Positions 46,515 through 55,934 of a stretch of DNA of 64,000 nt are shown here, in pieces. Both the position numbers and the translations under genes were made by a program. Each line of letters opens with the position of its first letter. Position 1 is the stretch's first letter. The notes under the pieces are model-generated. The model searched no databases and was not told the DNA's origin. It saw only the letters and a list, made by a program, of their open reading frames with translations. Origin of the DNA: Neoceratodus forsteri (Eukaryota > Chordata > Ceratodontiformes > Ceratodontidae). The DNA lies in contig CM057451.1 of the NCBI GenBank assembly GCA_016271365.2, positions 363,713,501 through 363,777,500 of the forward strand, in the 5' to 3' direction.

Positions 46515-47950
46515 AGCCTGAATGAACTCCCCCAACTTCTGCTTTAGGACCTACGAGCCTTCTTTGCTAAGATGCAAACTATCCGGCATGTACAGGTCCT
46601 CATTCTCTCACTTCTTGCCCCACTCCCCCATCAATCCATACCCCATGGACCTGAATCATTCCCCCAGGCATTTGTCGAAATCTGAGATGCTCTGCTTCCT
46701 GGCTGTACTAGCTCTTGGTACTGGAAGAATTTCAGAGAATGCTACAGACCTTCCCACTTTACTGCATTGTCTTTCCACATTTCTGAAACTTATCTGCACC
46801 TCTTCTATCCTTCTCCCCTCCAGATCATTCATGCTCAGGTGCACCATGCCTTTGGACCCCTGTGCCTCCACCGAGTCTTGCTTATCCCCTATCCTTTGTC
46901 CCCTCCTCTCCTGTCTAACACCCCTGTCCAGTCTGTCTGATTCCTCCCTCTTATCATTCCCCATATGCTCCTCCTCCTCCCCCTTCCTGTATCTGCTAGC
47001 CCTTCCTCTACAGTAACACCCCGTTGCCACTGTCGCCCCATGATCCCCGTGATCCTCCCAATCCATGCTTTTCGACTTCCTTGAGCCCGCTCCTCTCCCC
47101 TGTACTTTCCTTGCCTGGGCTACCTGTAGTGGCCCCCCTGCCCACTCACTACTTGCCCCTCCCTCCAGTAGCTGCTGCTCCGCCTCCTACTTTCACTCCC
47201 CCAGCTCTGCTGCCATCTGGACTACTAATCCTGCCTCCCGACTCTCTGCTGTCTCCCTGCCTTTCCTACTACCTCCTACCCTACCTTCAATGTGACTTCT
47301 CTCCCACCCACCCCGCTCCCCTGGCTAGTCCACACTGAGAACCTGTTCCTGTACTAATTCTCTATTTTCTGAGCTACCCCAGGCGCCCTTCCCTGTGACT
47401 TACGTCCCTGCTCTGCCCCAGTTCCCATCTTTCCCTGATACCTGACCACCATCCAGCCATCGGACCCTGTTCTTATCTGCTCCCAAGTGGCTGCTCCAAT
47501 TGGCCTCTCTCTCTGTTTACCCCTATGTTCGCCTGCTGCGACATCTGGGGAAGCCCTTCTCAGGTCCCCTGGTACCTGATGTTCCCCCCAACCCCATCCC
47601 CCCTTCTACTCAGCTCCCTTCTCAACCATCCTCTCTCAGTTGCCCTATCTACTTACACACCATACACCCCTCTGCCCTCCATGCAACCCCCAAGAAGATA
47701 GCTGCCCCACAACCATTACAACTTACCACGCGTCCTGCCTCCCCTCCCACTTGGTTGCCCACAAATATCCTCCATCCCCTTGCTCATCCCCTTGCCTGTT
47801 TACTGCTCCAATCCCTAGGACCCTCTATTCTCCCTGTTCTTCCTTTCAAGTATTAATCCTGCTCTGTACCCCCTTTGCTACAATCAAATCTGCTCTCGGC
47901 TAAATTTAAACTCCCTTGCCTCTTTTTCTCCCCTCTCCAGTGTGGCCTGC
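46515..47950 (-). pseudogene. CR1-C ORF1 remnant with SGNH-esterase blocks
   Basis: The minus-strand frame at 47066-46656 has VHLSMNDLEGRRIEEVQ and VAFSEILPVPRASTARKQSI, which align with the esterase of CR1-A (HLGTNDLEG, FSDVLPVPRAS). The GTND block is changed to SMND. The zinc-finger end, expected toward 47950, is decayed and pyrimidine-rich on the plus strand. Several frameshifts are present. Confidence 0.7.
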
Positions 47951-48384
47951 GGTACTCCTGGCGGATGCCCTGCAGATGTCACTTAGTCAGATGCCACACT
48001 CCTGCTTCATGGCACTTGCGCTACGGGGTTGCTCACACGAGGGGTCGCTTGGTCCTCTGTGAAATATAAATGGACTCCGGCCTTCTGACAGGCCCCTCCG
48101 AGTCAAGTGGCTTGCCAACTTCCCCGTTACAATCCATCCCTCTGTGGCCTACTTTCCTCCTCCCAAACCCCCGTTTCAGCACCCAAAATACTTTATTTTA
48201 TCAGTTACAGCATCCAGCACACTTTTAAGTCCCCCACAGCAGCAAACTAAGTAAAAATAAAAGTAGTTACATCCCGTTTGCTCTCCGACCTCCTCTGGTC
48301 GGCATCTTCTGCTTTCTGCCTGGCAGATAGGCTGCTTGAGATCCAATGTGCAGGGCCAGGCACATTCACTCTCTACTCTTTTGT

Positions 48385-48810
48385 ACACCAAATTCAGCAT
48401 AGCCTTCTCATACCCTACTTCATGAACCCCATAGGCAAACATTTGCAAATCCTTGCCGAAGTGTAATTCTACACCTCTGAAACGTCATTCCACCCCACAG
48501 GTGCGAAAACACACTTTGGCCAGGATTTGAAATATTACAGCTATCGTCTTCATGAGGTGGTGTGAAAAAAGGGCTATGTTGAAAATTTAGGGTCAAAATA
48601 TTTAAAATTACCAAAGGTACCTGTGTAATTTTTATGTATTTTGACCCCAAATTTTCAACATAGCCGTCTCGTGACCCACCTCATGAACAATGGTGATGAA
48701 AATGGTCAAATTCTGCCTGATTTGCATAATTCCACCTCCACTCGTCGTGAGGTGGGGTCCCAAAAATGCCCACGTTAAAAATTTGGCGTAAAAATACGCA
48801 AAAATGACAA
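48385..48810. repeat. foldback elements of the satellite family
   Basis: At 48550 TCATGAGGTGGTGTGAAAAA is followed by GGCTATGTTGAAAATTTAGG; at 48634-48690 the complement occurs (CCCCAAATTTTCAACATAGC then CACCTCATGAAC). The two arms of about 65 bases face each other with a loop of roughly 20. A further arm lies at 48388-48425 (reverse) and another at 48750 (forward). These are the same motifs that make the 296-bp array at 52.6 kb. Confidence 0.75.
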
Positions 48811-49014
48811 AGTTATGCTTCAGAGTTGAAAACCCCATTGAAATACATTGAACCGTGCTTACCTTAGTTTCTCCTGTTGCAGTCACTGGTTCCAGCAACA
48901 AGATGTTTCTTCAGTGGGAGAGTGGATCTTCACGCCATGACCTGTTCAGGTGAGTGAGGGTGTGTGGGTGTGTACTAGGGTGTGGGTGGTAAGTGCTGAG
49001 TAGGAGGTCAGGGT

Positions 49015-49580
49015 GGCATTGATCAGATTGGCGAGGGACCATTTTCTTTTTACAGGGTTAAACAGAAAAAACATCAATCAATGGTTTTCTTTATTACAGG
49101 TCACAGGATGATGATGGGAGGTTAGGGTGCCACTAGACACCAAGGAAACAGAAACGGGGATTGGAGGGAGGGAGTGGCACTAGACATGAGAGAAACGTGG
49201 ATGGGGATTAGAGGGTGGGGTTGCCACTAGACACCTGAGAAACATAGAGGTGGGAATCAGAGGGTGGGGTGCCTCTAGACACCAGGGAAACATGGACAGG
49301 GATTGGAGGTGGGGGGTCTACTAGACACCAGGGAAGCACTATACAAATAGAGGGCTGGCAATTGGAGGGTGGAGGGGTACCACTAGACTCCAGGGAAACA
49401 GTATACAAATATGGGGATGGCAACTGGAGGGTGGGGGTGCCACTAGACAACAAGGAAACATTACAGGGATGGCGATCAGAGGGTGGGAGGCGGAGTGGGA
49501 GGGTCAGATTAGCGAGGGACCGTTTTCCTTTTTACAGGTTTAAAGATAAAAAAAAAAAAGCAAGTGATGGTTCTTTATTA
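49015..49580 (+). repeat. minisatellite of 46-62-bp units between two direct repeats
   Basis: CACTAGAC or a near variant recurs at 49131, 49178, 49225, 49273, 49319, 49381 and 49441, giving periods of 46-48 and then 60-62 bp. Two of the longer units carry an extra TATACAAAT. GCGAGGGACCATTTTC at 49030 and GCGAGGGACCGTTTTC at 49512, each followed by TTTTTACAGG, bracket the array as a direct repeat. Confidence 0.8.
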
Positions 49581-49961
49581 CAAGACATTTGTAAAATCAA
49601 TACAGGGATGGCGATTGAACCTGGAAGTAAACTGGAAGTGAGGGTGGTGCAGGAAAATAGTGCGCCTAGCAGGGGGACAGCACTGTGATCAATGAAGAAG
49701 ACTGCATGTGCTTCAACTCCACTGTGGAAGGACACAGTTCAGGTATCTGGTCATGTGCTTCCAAAGTCTCCTCTCTCTACTGCGTAATAGCAATATGTCA
49801 GCACAGTTCTGATATGCAGCCGTAAAAACTCTGCAATTGTAATTTGACAATTAGACCAGGTAGGAAATCCTGAGAAGTAGCAAGATTTGATACTACACCA
49901 GATGGTTTGGCTTTCACCAATCTGGTCTGGTCCCAGTGGACAGGGTTTCACCTGTACATGG

Positions 49962-50125
49962 TGGTGCTGCTGGTAAAATATGTTACCTGAAAAAGGCATA
50001 ACAGCAGCATGCTCAAAGCCTCACATCTTCACTGCAGTTGGGATCGGTGCTGCTGGTAAAATATGCATCAGGAAAAGGCATAACAGTAGCACACTCAAAA
50101 CTTCACATCTTCACTGCAACTGGTT
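49962..50125 (+). repeat. tandem duplication, 83-bp period
   Basis: GTGCTGCTGGTAAAATATG starts at 49964 and 50047; both units contain AAAAGGCATAACAG and CACATCTTCACTGCA. Confidence 0.8.
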
Positions 50126-50510
50126 CAAATGTTTATAACTCACCCAATGTATTGTTACTTGAAAAACAAAGACACAAGCAGTACAAACCTTGGGATCTTG
50201 GACAGGATACCTCAACAGCGTTTCGTTCTCACAGCACTTCGACAGGCACATGAACAGGCGTTGGAAGTCCTCAAATTTCCCAGTTACATAAATTAGTCGC
50301 CCTTGAAGTGAAACAGCCTTAGCACTATTTTTTATTTTATAAACATTTTTTAAGAGCTTGTCCTTCCCCCTACAGTATGATCTGTTTGGATATAAATTCA
50401 AGATCCCGTTATTCTTTAGTTTACTATACAGGGCTGAGTAAGTGAGTGATAATACGGTAGTATAATAATTGGGAAGCAGTTTTTCCCACAAGGAAACCTG
50501 GTTATAATTC

Positions 50511-50538
50511 ACCGTTATAACCAGCTGGTTATAACGGT
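50511..50538. repeat. perfect 28-bp palindrome
   Basis: The sequence ACCGTTATAACCAG and its exact complement CTGGTTATAACGGT are adjacent with no spacer. It lies just upstream of a SINE. A spacer-free palindrome of this length is unlikely by chance in 64 kb. Confidence 0.9.
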
Positions 50539-50567
50539 AAACACACTCTGGGTTTCCCTTGCTCCAC

Positions 50568-50975
50568 GCAGTGGCTCCATAGGTAGCACACTAGCCTCTG
50601 AGGCTGGGAGATCAGAGGGCTGTGGGTTCAGTTCCCACATCTGGCACTTGGGTTAATATCCCAATACTGACACTGTAGTGCAGCATGAGAGGGGTGCTGC
50701 ACTTCTGAGGTGCCATCTTTTGGATGAGACGTTAAACTGAGGTCCCATCTGCCTGGATTGGTGGTAGTTCAGGTGGATGTTAAAGATCCCATGGAACTTA
50801 TCTAAAAGAGTAGGGGAATTTCCCGGTGTCCTGGCCAAATTTCCCTCATTCACTAATAATACCACCAACAGCTTAATCTGGTTCAATTTCAGTTGCTTAC
50901 CACCTGTATCCCTCCCCGTGCCCCGAAAAGGACTTCTAGGTCCAGTGGGCTTACCGGGTCAACAAAATTAAGCAA
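50568..50975 (+). mobile_element. tRNA-derived SINE (V-SINE/HE1-like), full length
   Basis: A-box GTGGCTCCATAGGTAGCACA, B box GTGGGTTCAGTTCCCAC, a central block with CACTGTAGTGCAGCATGAGA and GATGAGACGTTAAACTGAGG, then GGTGTCCTGGCCAAATTTCC, and a tail CAGTGGGCTTACCGGGTCAA ending CAAAATTAA. It is the forward counterpart of 43591-44020. The tail matches the L2-like LINE end at 40227-40320. Confidence 0.78.
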
Positions 50976-51113
50976 CAACAATGCATGCATCAGCTGCAGT
51001 CTCCCCTTCAACACCCAGGACACTTCACCACTTCTTGCACTGGGGCTCAACTATAAGTGTTGCAAAAAATGAACTATAATGTATGAATTAAGCTCTTTTC
51101 AGTACAACTTTTT

Positions 51114-51305
51114 GGGAGGCAGTATAGTGCAGTGGTTTAAAGATCTGCGCTACAAATCTGGAGGCCTGGGTTTGAATTCCACAGCCCCCGCCTGCATACT
51201 GTGTGACCCTGAGCAAGTCACTTAACTTCCCTGTGCTCCAAGGTCGCACCTGTAAACAAGCTTTCAACTTAGTGTGTCTCTCCAAGTTAAACAATTGGAA
51301 AAACA
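51114..51305 (+). mobile_element. tRNA-derived SINE, MIR-like, best copy
   Basis: Starts GGGAGGCAGTATAGTGCAGT, B box CCTGGGTTTGAATTCCAC, then TGTGTGACCCTGAGCAAGTC and ACTTAACTTCCCTGTGCTCC, the L2-derived/MIR-type region. It ends in an A-rich run. Copies at 8588 (reverse) and 6624 are more diverged. Confidence 0.8.
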
Positions 51306-51505
51306 AAAAAAACTTTTGAGAGGAATCACTTTAAAAAAAAAAAAAACAAGTAACATTTAAACAACCGCTTGAACCCAACCGCACACTGCGCTTGAACCCA
51401 ACAGTGGCTGCACAATGATGTGTTTCTACTTATATAATTGATGTGGCAAAAAAATGCTCTCTAGCAATCCTATAAAGTAAAACATGGGGTAGTTTGTAAA
51501 ACTTG

Positions 51506-51606
51506 AATTTTACACACACCCTCTTGGTGTTTGATGCTTGTATAAACCCCTCAAGCTTCACTGTGAGGGTTTATAGCATCCAACACCTCGGTGTGTTAAA
51601 TTTTCA
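51506..51606. repeat. near-perfect hairpin with about 43-48-bp arms
   Basis: Left arm TTTTACACACACCCTCTTGG to TATAAACCCCTCA (51509-51553) pairs with TGAGGGTTTATAGCATCC to GGTGTGTTAAATTTTC (51564-51606) across a 10-base loop, with few mismatches. No TIR-type target duplication was identified. It is a compact, non-coding, pri-miRNA-sized fold or a foldback transposon. Confidence 0.72.
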
Positions 51607-51909
51607 TTACATACACTATGATTTATTATGTTTGCTTGCACGCATGTGCAAGAAACATAGTGCCATCATACGAGTTTTCTAGAGGTGTGTCAGCCTCTTC
51701 CAATTCAATCAGTGTGTTTGAAGGTGCAGTCGCAATGCGCCAATCACTGCTGCAGCTGTCTATGACAGCAAGAAAATGCAGTGGCATACAGTTGAAAGGG
51801 AGAGCTCCGCTCCAGTGAGCAGAGCTCTCCCCCCCCACACACACACACAAGCACGCATATTGCATGCTGATGCGTTCCCTTCCCCCCCCATGCACACAGT
51901 GTGTGGCCG

Positions 51910-52215
51910 ACGGGGGTGCTCAATCCCCGTTGGCTCCACGCCTCCACCCACCAACAACAGCTGTCCAGGTGCCATGCTGAGAGCACACCCCAGCGTGGCA
52001 GAACTATCATAATAGCAGGGGTGCCCAATCCCCATCGCTCCACGGCTACCACACCCCCCAAAAAGCTTTCCATGTGCATGAGGCCACCCCAACAACCAAA
52101 GCATGTTATGGCCGATGGGGTGCCCAATCCCCGCCAGCTTCAGCCCCCCAAACAACCTTTCAGCTTCCACGCTGGAGCCCACCCAGCGTGGCAAACATCC
52201 GCGCCGTCAAAATCC
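51910..52215 (+). repeat. three GC-rich tandem units of about 100 bp
   Basis: GGTGCTCAATCCCCG-type starts occur at about 51915, 52018 and 52119 (periods 103 and 100). Units share a CACGC...CCAGCGTGGCA block. Open frames on both strands here are compositional and not coding. Confidence 0.6.
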
Positions 52216-52429
52216 TGTAAAGAAAACCTTCCCTCAGTCTCCCGCCCCCACAACTCCACCCACCCACTCGCCCTGCCTCCCCACCCCCTCATCCCATACT
52301 TACCTCCGGAGCTCGGCGCAATGATCATCGGTGGACCGGAAAGACATCTGCACTCTTCAAAGTCGACCGCGAACTGAGGAAATGCCGGTAAGCTGTATAA
52401 TGGAATAAAAAGGGGTTTTTCAACTTTGT

Positions 52430-53880
52430 TGCATATCTCGGGCATTTTTGGGAATTTTGGGCCCAAATTTTCAACATGGAATTTTTGGGACCCCTCCTCA
52501 TGAGTTCTTGCCCTGTCATGGCGTTAATCGGGCTCGAAGGGTGATTTTGCAGTCGCTGCGCGAAATCACCTTTCAGGGCCCATTAACAAAACAACACTGC
52601 CAGTGGTCATAAGGTGGGCTCTCAAAAAGCCTATGTTGAAATTTGGTGAAAAGATTCCCTGAAAATGACTTTTCATTGAGTGTATGCGTTGCGCGGTTCA
52701 CATGACGTAAATTCTGAATTTTCAATATTTTCACCCAGATTTTCAACATTGCCATTTTACCACACCTCCTTATGACCAGTACAGCTGTCATTTCACACCT
52801 CCCCACAACGTATTTCCTCATTCATGTAGCGCACAATGGCACAGTCGGTGTGTAAATCAATGTATGGGACACATTAAGAAAATCACAGTGGCACTGGTCA
52901 TGAGCAGAGGTGTTAAAATAGCTATGTTGAAAATTTGGTCAGAAAAATTCCCAAAATAACTGTTTTAGGAGCGCACATTGCGCAGTTCCTACCCACGCTG
53001 ACAAGTTTGCGAATTTGTAATATTTGCACACCAGATTTTCAACAGTGCCATTTTACCACACTTCCTTATGAGCAGTACAGCTACCATTTTTCACATCTCG
53101 CCCAAAATGTGTTTCCGCACATGTAGCGTACAATGGTACAATTGGTGTGCGAAAACAATGTTTGGGACAAACTAAGAAAATCACAGTGACACTGGTCATG
53201 AGCAGAGGTCTTAAAATAGCTATGCTGAAAATTTGGTGACAAAACTCCATAAAATGACTGTGTTATGAGTGAACATTGCGCAGTTTCCACGCACCCTTGT
53301 AAGTTCATTAATTTGTAATATTTTCAGTCCGGATTTTCACCAGTGGCATTTTTCCACACCTCCTTAGGAACAGTACAGCTGTCATTTTCCACAACATGGC
53401 CGAAATGTGTTTTCAGACTTTCAGCGCAGAAATGCGTGGTCGCTGTGGTAAATCATTGTTCAGGACAGATAAAGAAAATCACACTGACACTGTTCATGAT
53501 TGGCGGTCCCAAAATGCCTGTGTTAACAATATGCTATAAAAAAAATCCCCAAACTAGTTACATTACGGGTGTGCGTTGCACAGTTTCTATGCACGCTCAT
53601 GACTTCACCAGTTTTTTAAAGATTTTCACAGCAGATTTTCAACATTGCCAATTTTTACACCTCCCCATGAACAGTACCGCTGTCATTTTTCACATCCTGT
53701 TCGGAATGTGTTTTAGCACCTGTGGTGCCAAATGCCGTAGTCGCCGTGCAAAAGCAGTTTTCGGCTAACAAACTGATATTGCCACTGTTCATGAGGTGGG
53801 GGTCACAAAAAAAACATGTTGAAAATTTGGAGTGAAAATACCAACGAATGCCTGAGGCGTTAGGGTTTCTGACCATAACG
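52430..53880. repeat. 296-bp satellite array with an inverted motif in each unit
   Basis: The CTATGTTGAA-type motif starts at 52631, 52922, 53220, 53518 and 53814 (periods 291, 298, 298, 296). In the other orientation GATTTTCAACA-type motifs start near 52739, 53034, 53332 and 53634 (periods about 295-302). Each unit thus holds a forward arm and an inverted arm of about 60 bases some 110 apart. CATGAG or CATAAG and a GGTG block precede each forward arm. A reverse arm at 52440-52500 adds a partial unit. No coding potential. Confidence 0.85.
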
Positions 53881-55370
53881 CCCCACCCTGTAGAGAATGA
53901 CAGGCATCAGGGGTGTGACTTGCGATTCTTGCCTGTAATGCTCATACCATTCCACCCCCAACCACACCCTGCAGCCAATGAGAAGCATTAAGATGTGCCT
54001 CAGACTCTTCGGGCCCAAACTTCACCACATTCTCCTATACTGCACCCATCTCACCGTATTCCTGATGGAATAGGGTGCCCATAAGGGCCAAAGACCCCAA
54101 GGCACAGTGACACTTGTCAGTGTCTGCAGGGTAGTGTGTGGTGAAATGGCGTGGTCGTTATGCCTGACGACCCAAAGGCACACCCCAATGCCTGTCACTC
54201 TGTGCAGGGTGGTGGTGGGCTTGGCTTCGGTTCAATACTTCACTGCCATTCCTATTATGCAGCTCTGTAACTTCTACACTACCAATGCCAATGCCAGCAA
54301 GTAAACATTCGGCATTGACAAATGCTTGTTCTATATATTATAGAGTCATGTAAGAGCTACTCATGAGTCAGAGGGTGGTACAGTAAGTGTTAAAAAAAAA
54401 AAAAATACCGTCTTGTGGGAAAAGGTACAGTTGCTGACTGAGGGTGTGTCTAGCCTCTGTTGCTAGCCAGGTGAGTTTAGGATAGAAAACAAATGATGCT
54501 GCCTCAGTTGTACTACAAAGAGAAATACAGACTGATTATTATGAGGCTATAATACCCTTGAGAGGATCTGGTGACGTGAACCTCAAGAGGTTCCCAACAT
54601 ATTACCAGAACCTCAAGATCATATTATAATAGAGTGATACACAGTCTCTGTTTATTAATTTTTGTAATATATGGATCCAAAGAGTTTAGAACACTCTGGT
54701 ATATTACACATATATGCCACAGTTGTACAATAGAACCTCTTTTGTACTTCAGCTCGCCCTACACCAGGTTACTGAGAGATCGATTTATAATTTAGGAACA
54801 CTGTGAACACTCCAGTATGCCTCAGCTGCTCCAAGTGACTAGTGTATAAAACGTTTTTCTTTCTCTCCACAGGCTACCCACTCTCCTTACTGTACTGAAG
54901 TTTACCAGAACAGGAGAAGTCTGACAATCTGCATTCCCTCACAGCCCACTCTCCCTATAATTCGTACAAGTGTATGTTGCAGCTGTACAACATTCATCCC
55001 GGTTCGCTTCCTGAGTTTAGCCCACTCTATGCCAGGCTGCCAAAAGACTGATTAACAACAGAACAGCAGAAACCAGGCAATCAATCAGCATTCCCTCACA
55101 GCCCACTCTCCCTACAGTTCGCCCACCTGTCCTGCACACATTATGTAAGTTCAGCTAAGGCAGCTGCTTGCTCGGGGAAATTGGGAGAGTTAGGATTTGA
55201 AAAGTAAGTTAAACTGCAGGGTCTTTTGACAGCCATTTATGTCACCATCTAGTCAACAGTTTGTTGGTGTTTACTGTACACAGAAGCTTCAGTAAAAGCT
55301 GGTTTGCATTGAGCATGAGGAATCCATCAGCACATGGTCCTGTATCTGTCTCATACTATCATACAGAACT
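53881..55370. other. unassigned DNA with a short direct duplication
   Basis: No gene was found. GCATTCCCTCACAGCCCACT occurs at 54931 and 55089, giving a 158-bp duplication. The 53900-54250 stretch has short repeated phrases (AATGACAGGCAT, CACCCTGCAG) and may be degraded satellite. Confidence 0.45.
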
Positions 55371-55374
55371 CTAA

Positions 55375-55930
55375 TAAAGCCCACCAATTTCTGCTCCGAA
55401 ATAGAGACTGCCAGCTGTCCATTTACAACTCAGCAAGAATCAAGGACTGCAAGGGGGCCAGGGTCGAGTTGTTTTACCATCTAGCAACTCTCTCCTCCAA
55501 TCTCCTCCTGTACTCTCCTGTTGCTACAGTCAGAACCAAGGTTCCGAGGATAGCTGCACCTCCTCCTGAGGGCAGCATCCAATCACATTGCCAGAATTCG
55601 AATTTGGGGGCAGGCCAAAAAGCCTACCAGTTTCTGATCTGAAATGAACACCACCAGCCATCCGTTTACAGCTGCACAAGAACCAAAGACTGTATGGGAG
55701 CCAGAGGGTGAGGTGCTTTCACCATCTAGCAACTCTCCTCTCCTCTCCAGTCACCTCCTGCACCCTTCTGTTGCTACAGCCAGCACCAGGGTCCAGTAGA
55801 AAGCCATGCCTTCTCCTGAGTGCGGCATCCAGTCACAGTGCTGGAATTTGAATTTGGAGACAGGACTGAAAAGGCTGTCTATTTCTTCTTCAAAGTTGGC
55901 TACTTTTCAAAATTGTACTTTTGTCAGAAT
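55375..55930 (+). repeat. two and a part tandem units of about 245 bp
   Basis: AGCCCACCAATTTCTG at 55377, AGCCTACCAGTTTCTG at 55621 and AGGCTGTCTATTTCTTC at 55871 start successive units. Shared phrases include TTTACCATCTAGCAACTCTC and CTGTTGCTACAG. The array ends just before an L1 5' end. Confidence 0.75.
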
Positions 55931-55934
55931 TTGT

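Larger units (their letters stand above)
39690..48140 (-). mobile_element. CR1-C, full-length CR1 with four nested insertions
   Basis: The minus strand runs from a 5' UTR near 48140 (homologous to CR1-A at 11740-11870, for example AAGCGACCCCTCG against AAGTGACCCCTCG) through ORF1 and ORF2 to a 3' end at 39690. Insertions at 40227-42607, 43591-44020, 44951-45827 and 45949-46110 interrupt it. Without them it is about 4.6 kb, the normal CR1 size. Many substitutions have accumulated in both ORFs. Confidence 0.85.

Noticed and set aside
47024..47856. Overlapping proline-rich open frames on the plus strand
   Set aside because: They are shadows of the decayed CR1-C ORF1, which reads on the minus strand and is pyrimidine-rich on the plus strand.
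50581..50640. A tRNA gene suggested by A and B boxes
   Set aside because: The boxes belong to the head of a SINE; no cloverleaf with proper acceptor stem and anticodon arm is evident, and the downstream SINE body and tail follow.
51744..52377. Long overlapping open frames on both strands (up to 158 codons)
   Set aside because: They follow the 100-bp GC-rich tandem units; open reading is due to base composition and repetition.
53343..53768. A 141-codon open frame in the satellite array
   Set aside because: It spans more than one satellite unit and its product repeats with the unit, so it is not a gene.
52600..53880. CRISPR-like array
   Set aside because: Period of about 296 bp, diverged units and internal inverted arms do not fit CRISPR repeats and spacers, and this is a eukaryotic genome.
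54107..54304. A 65-codon open frame resembling a small cysteine-containing protein
   Set aside because: It lies in degraded repeat sequence with no supporting motif.
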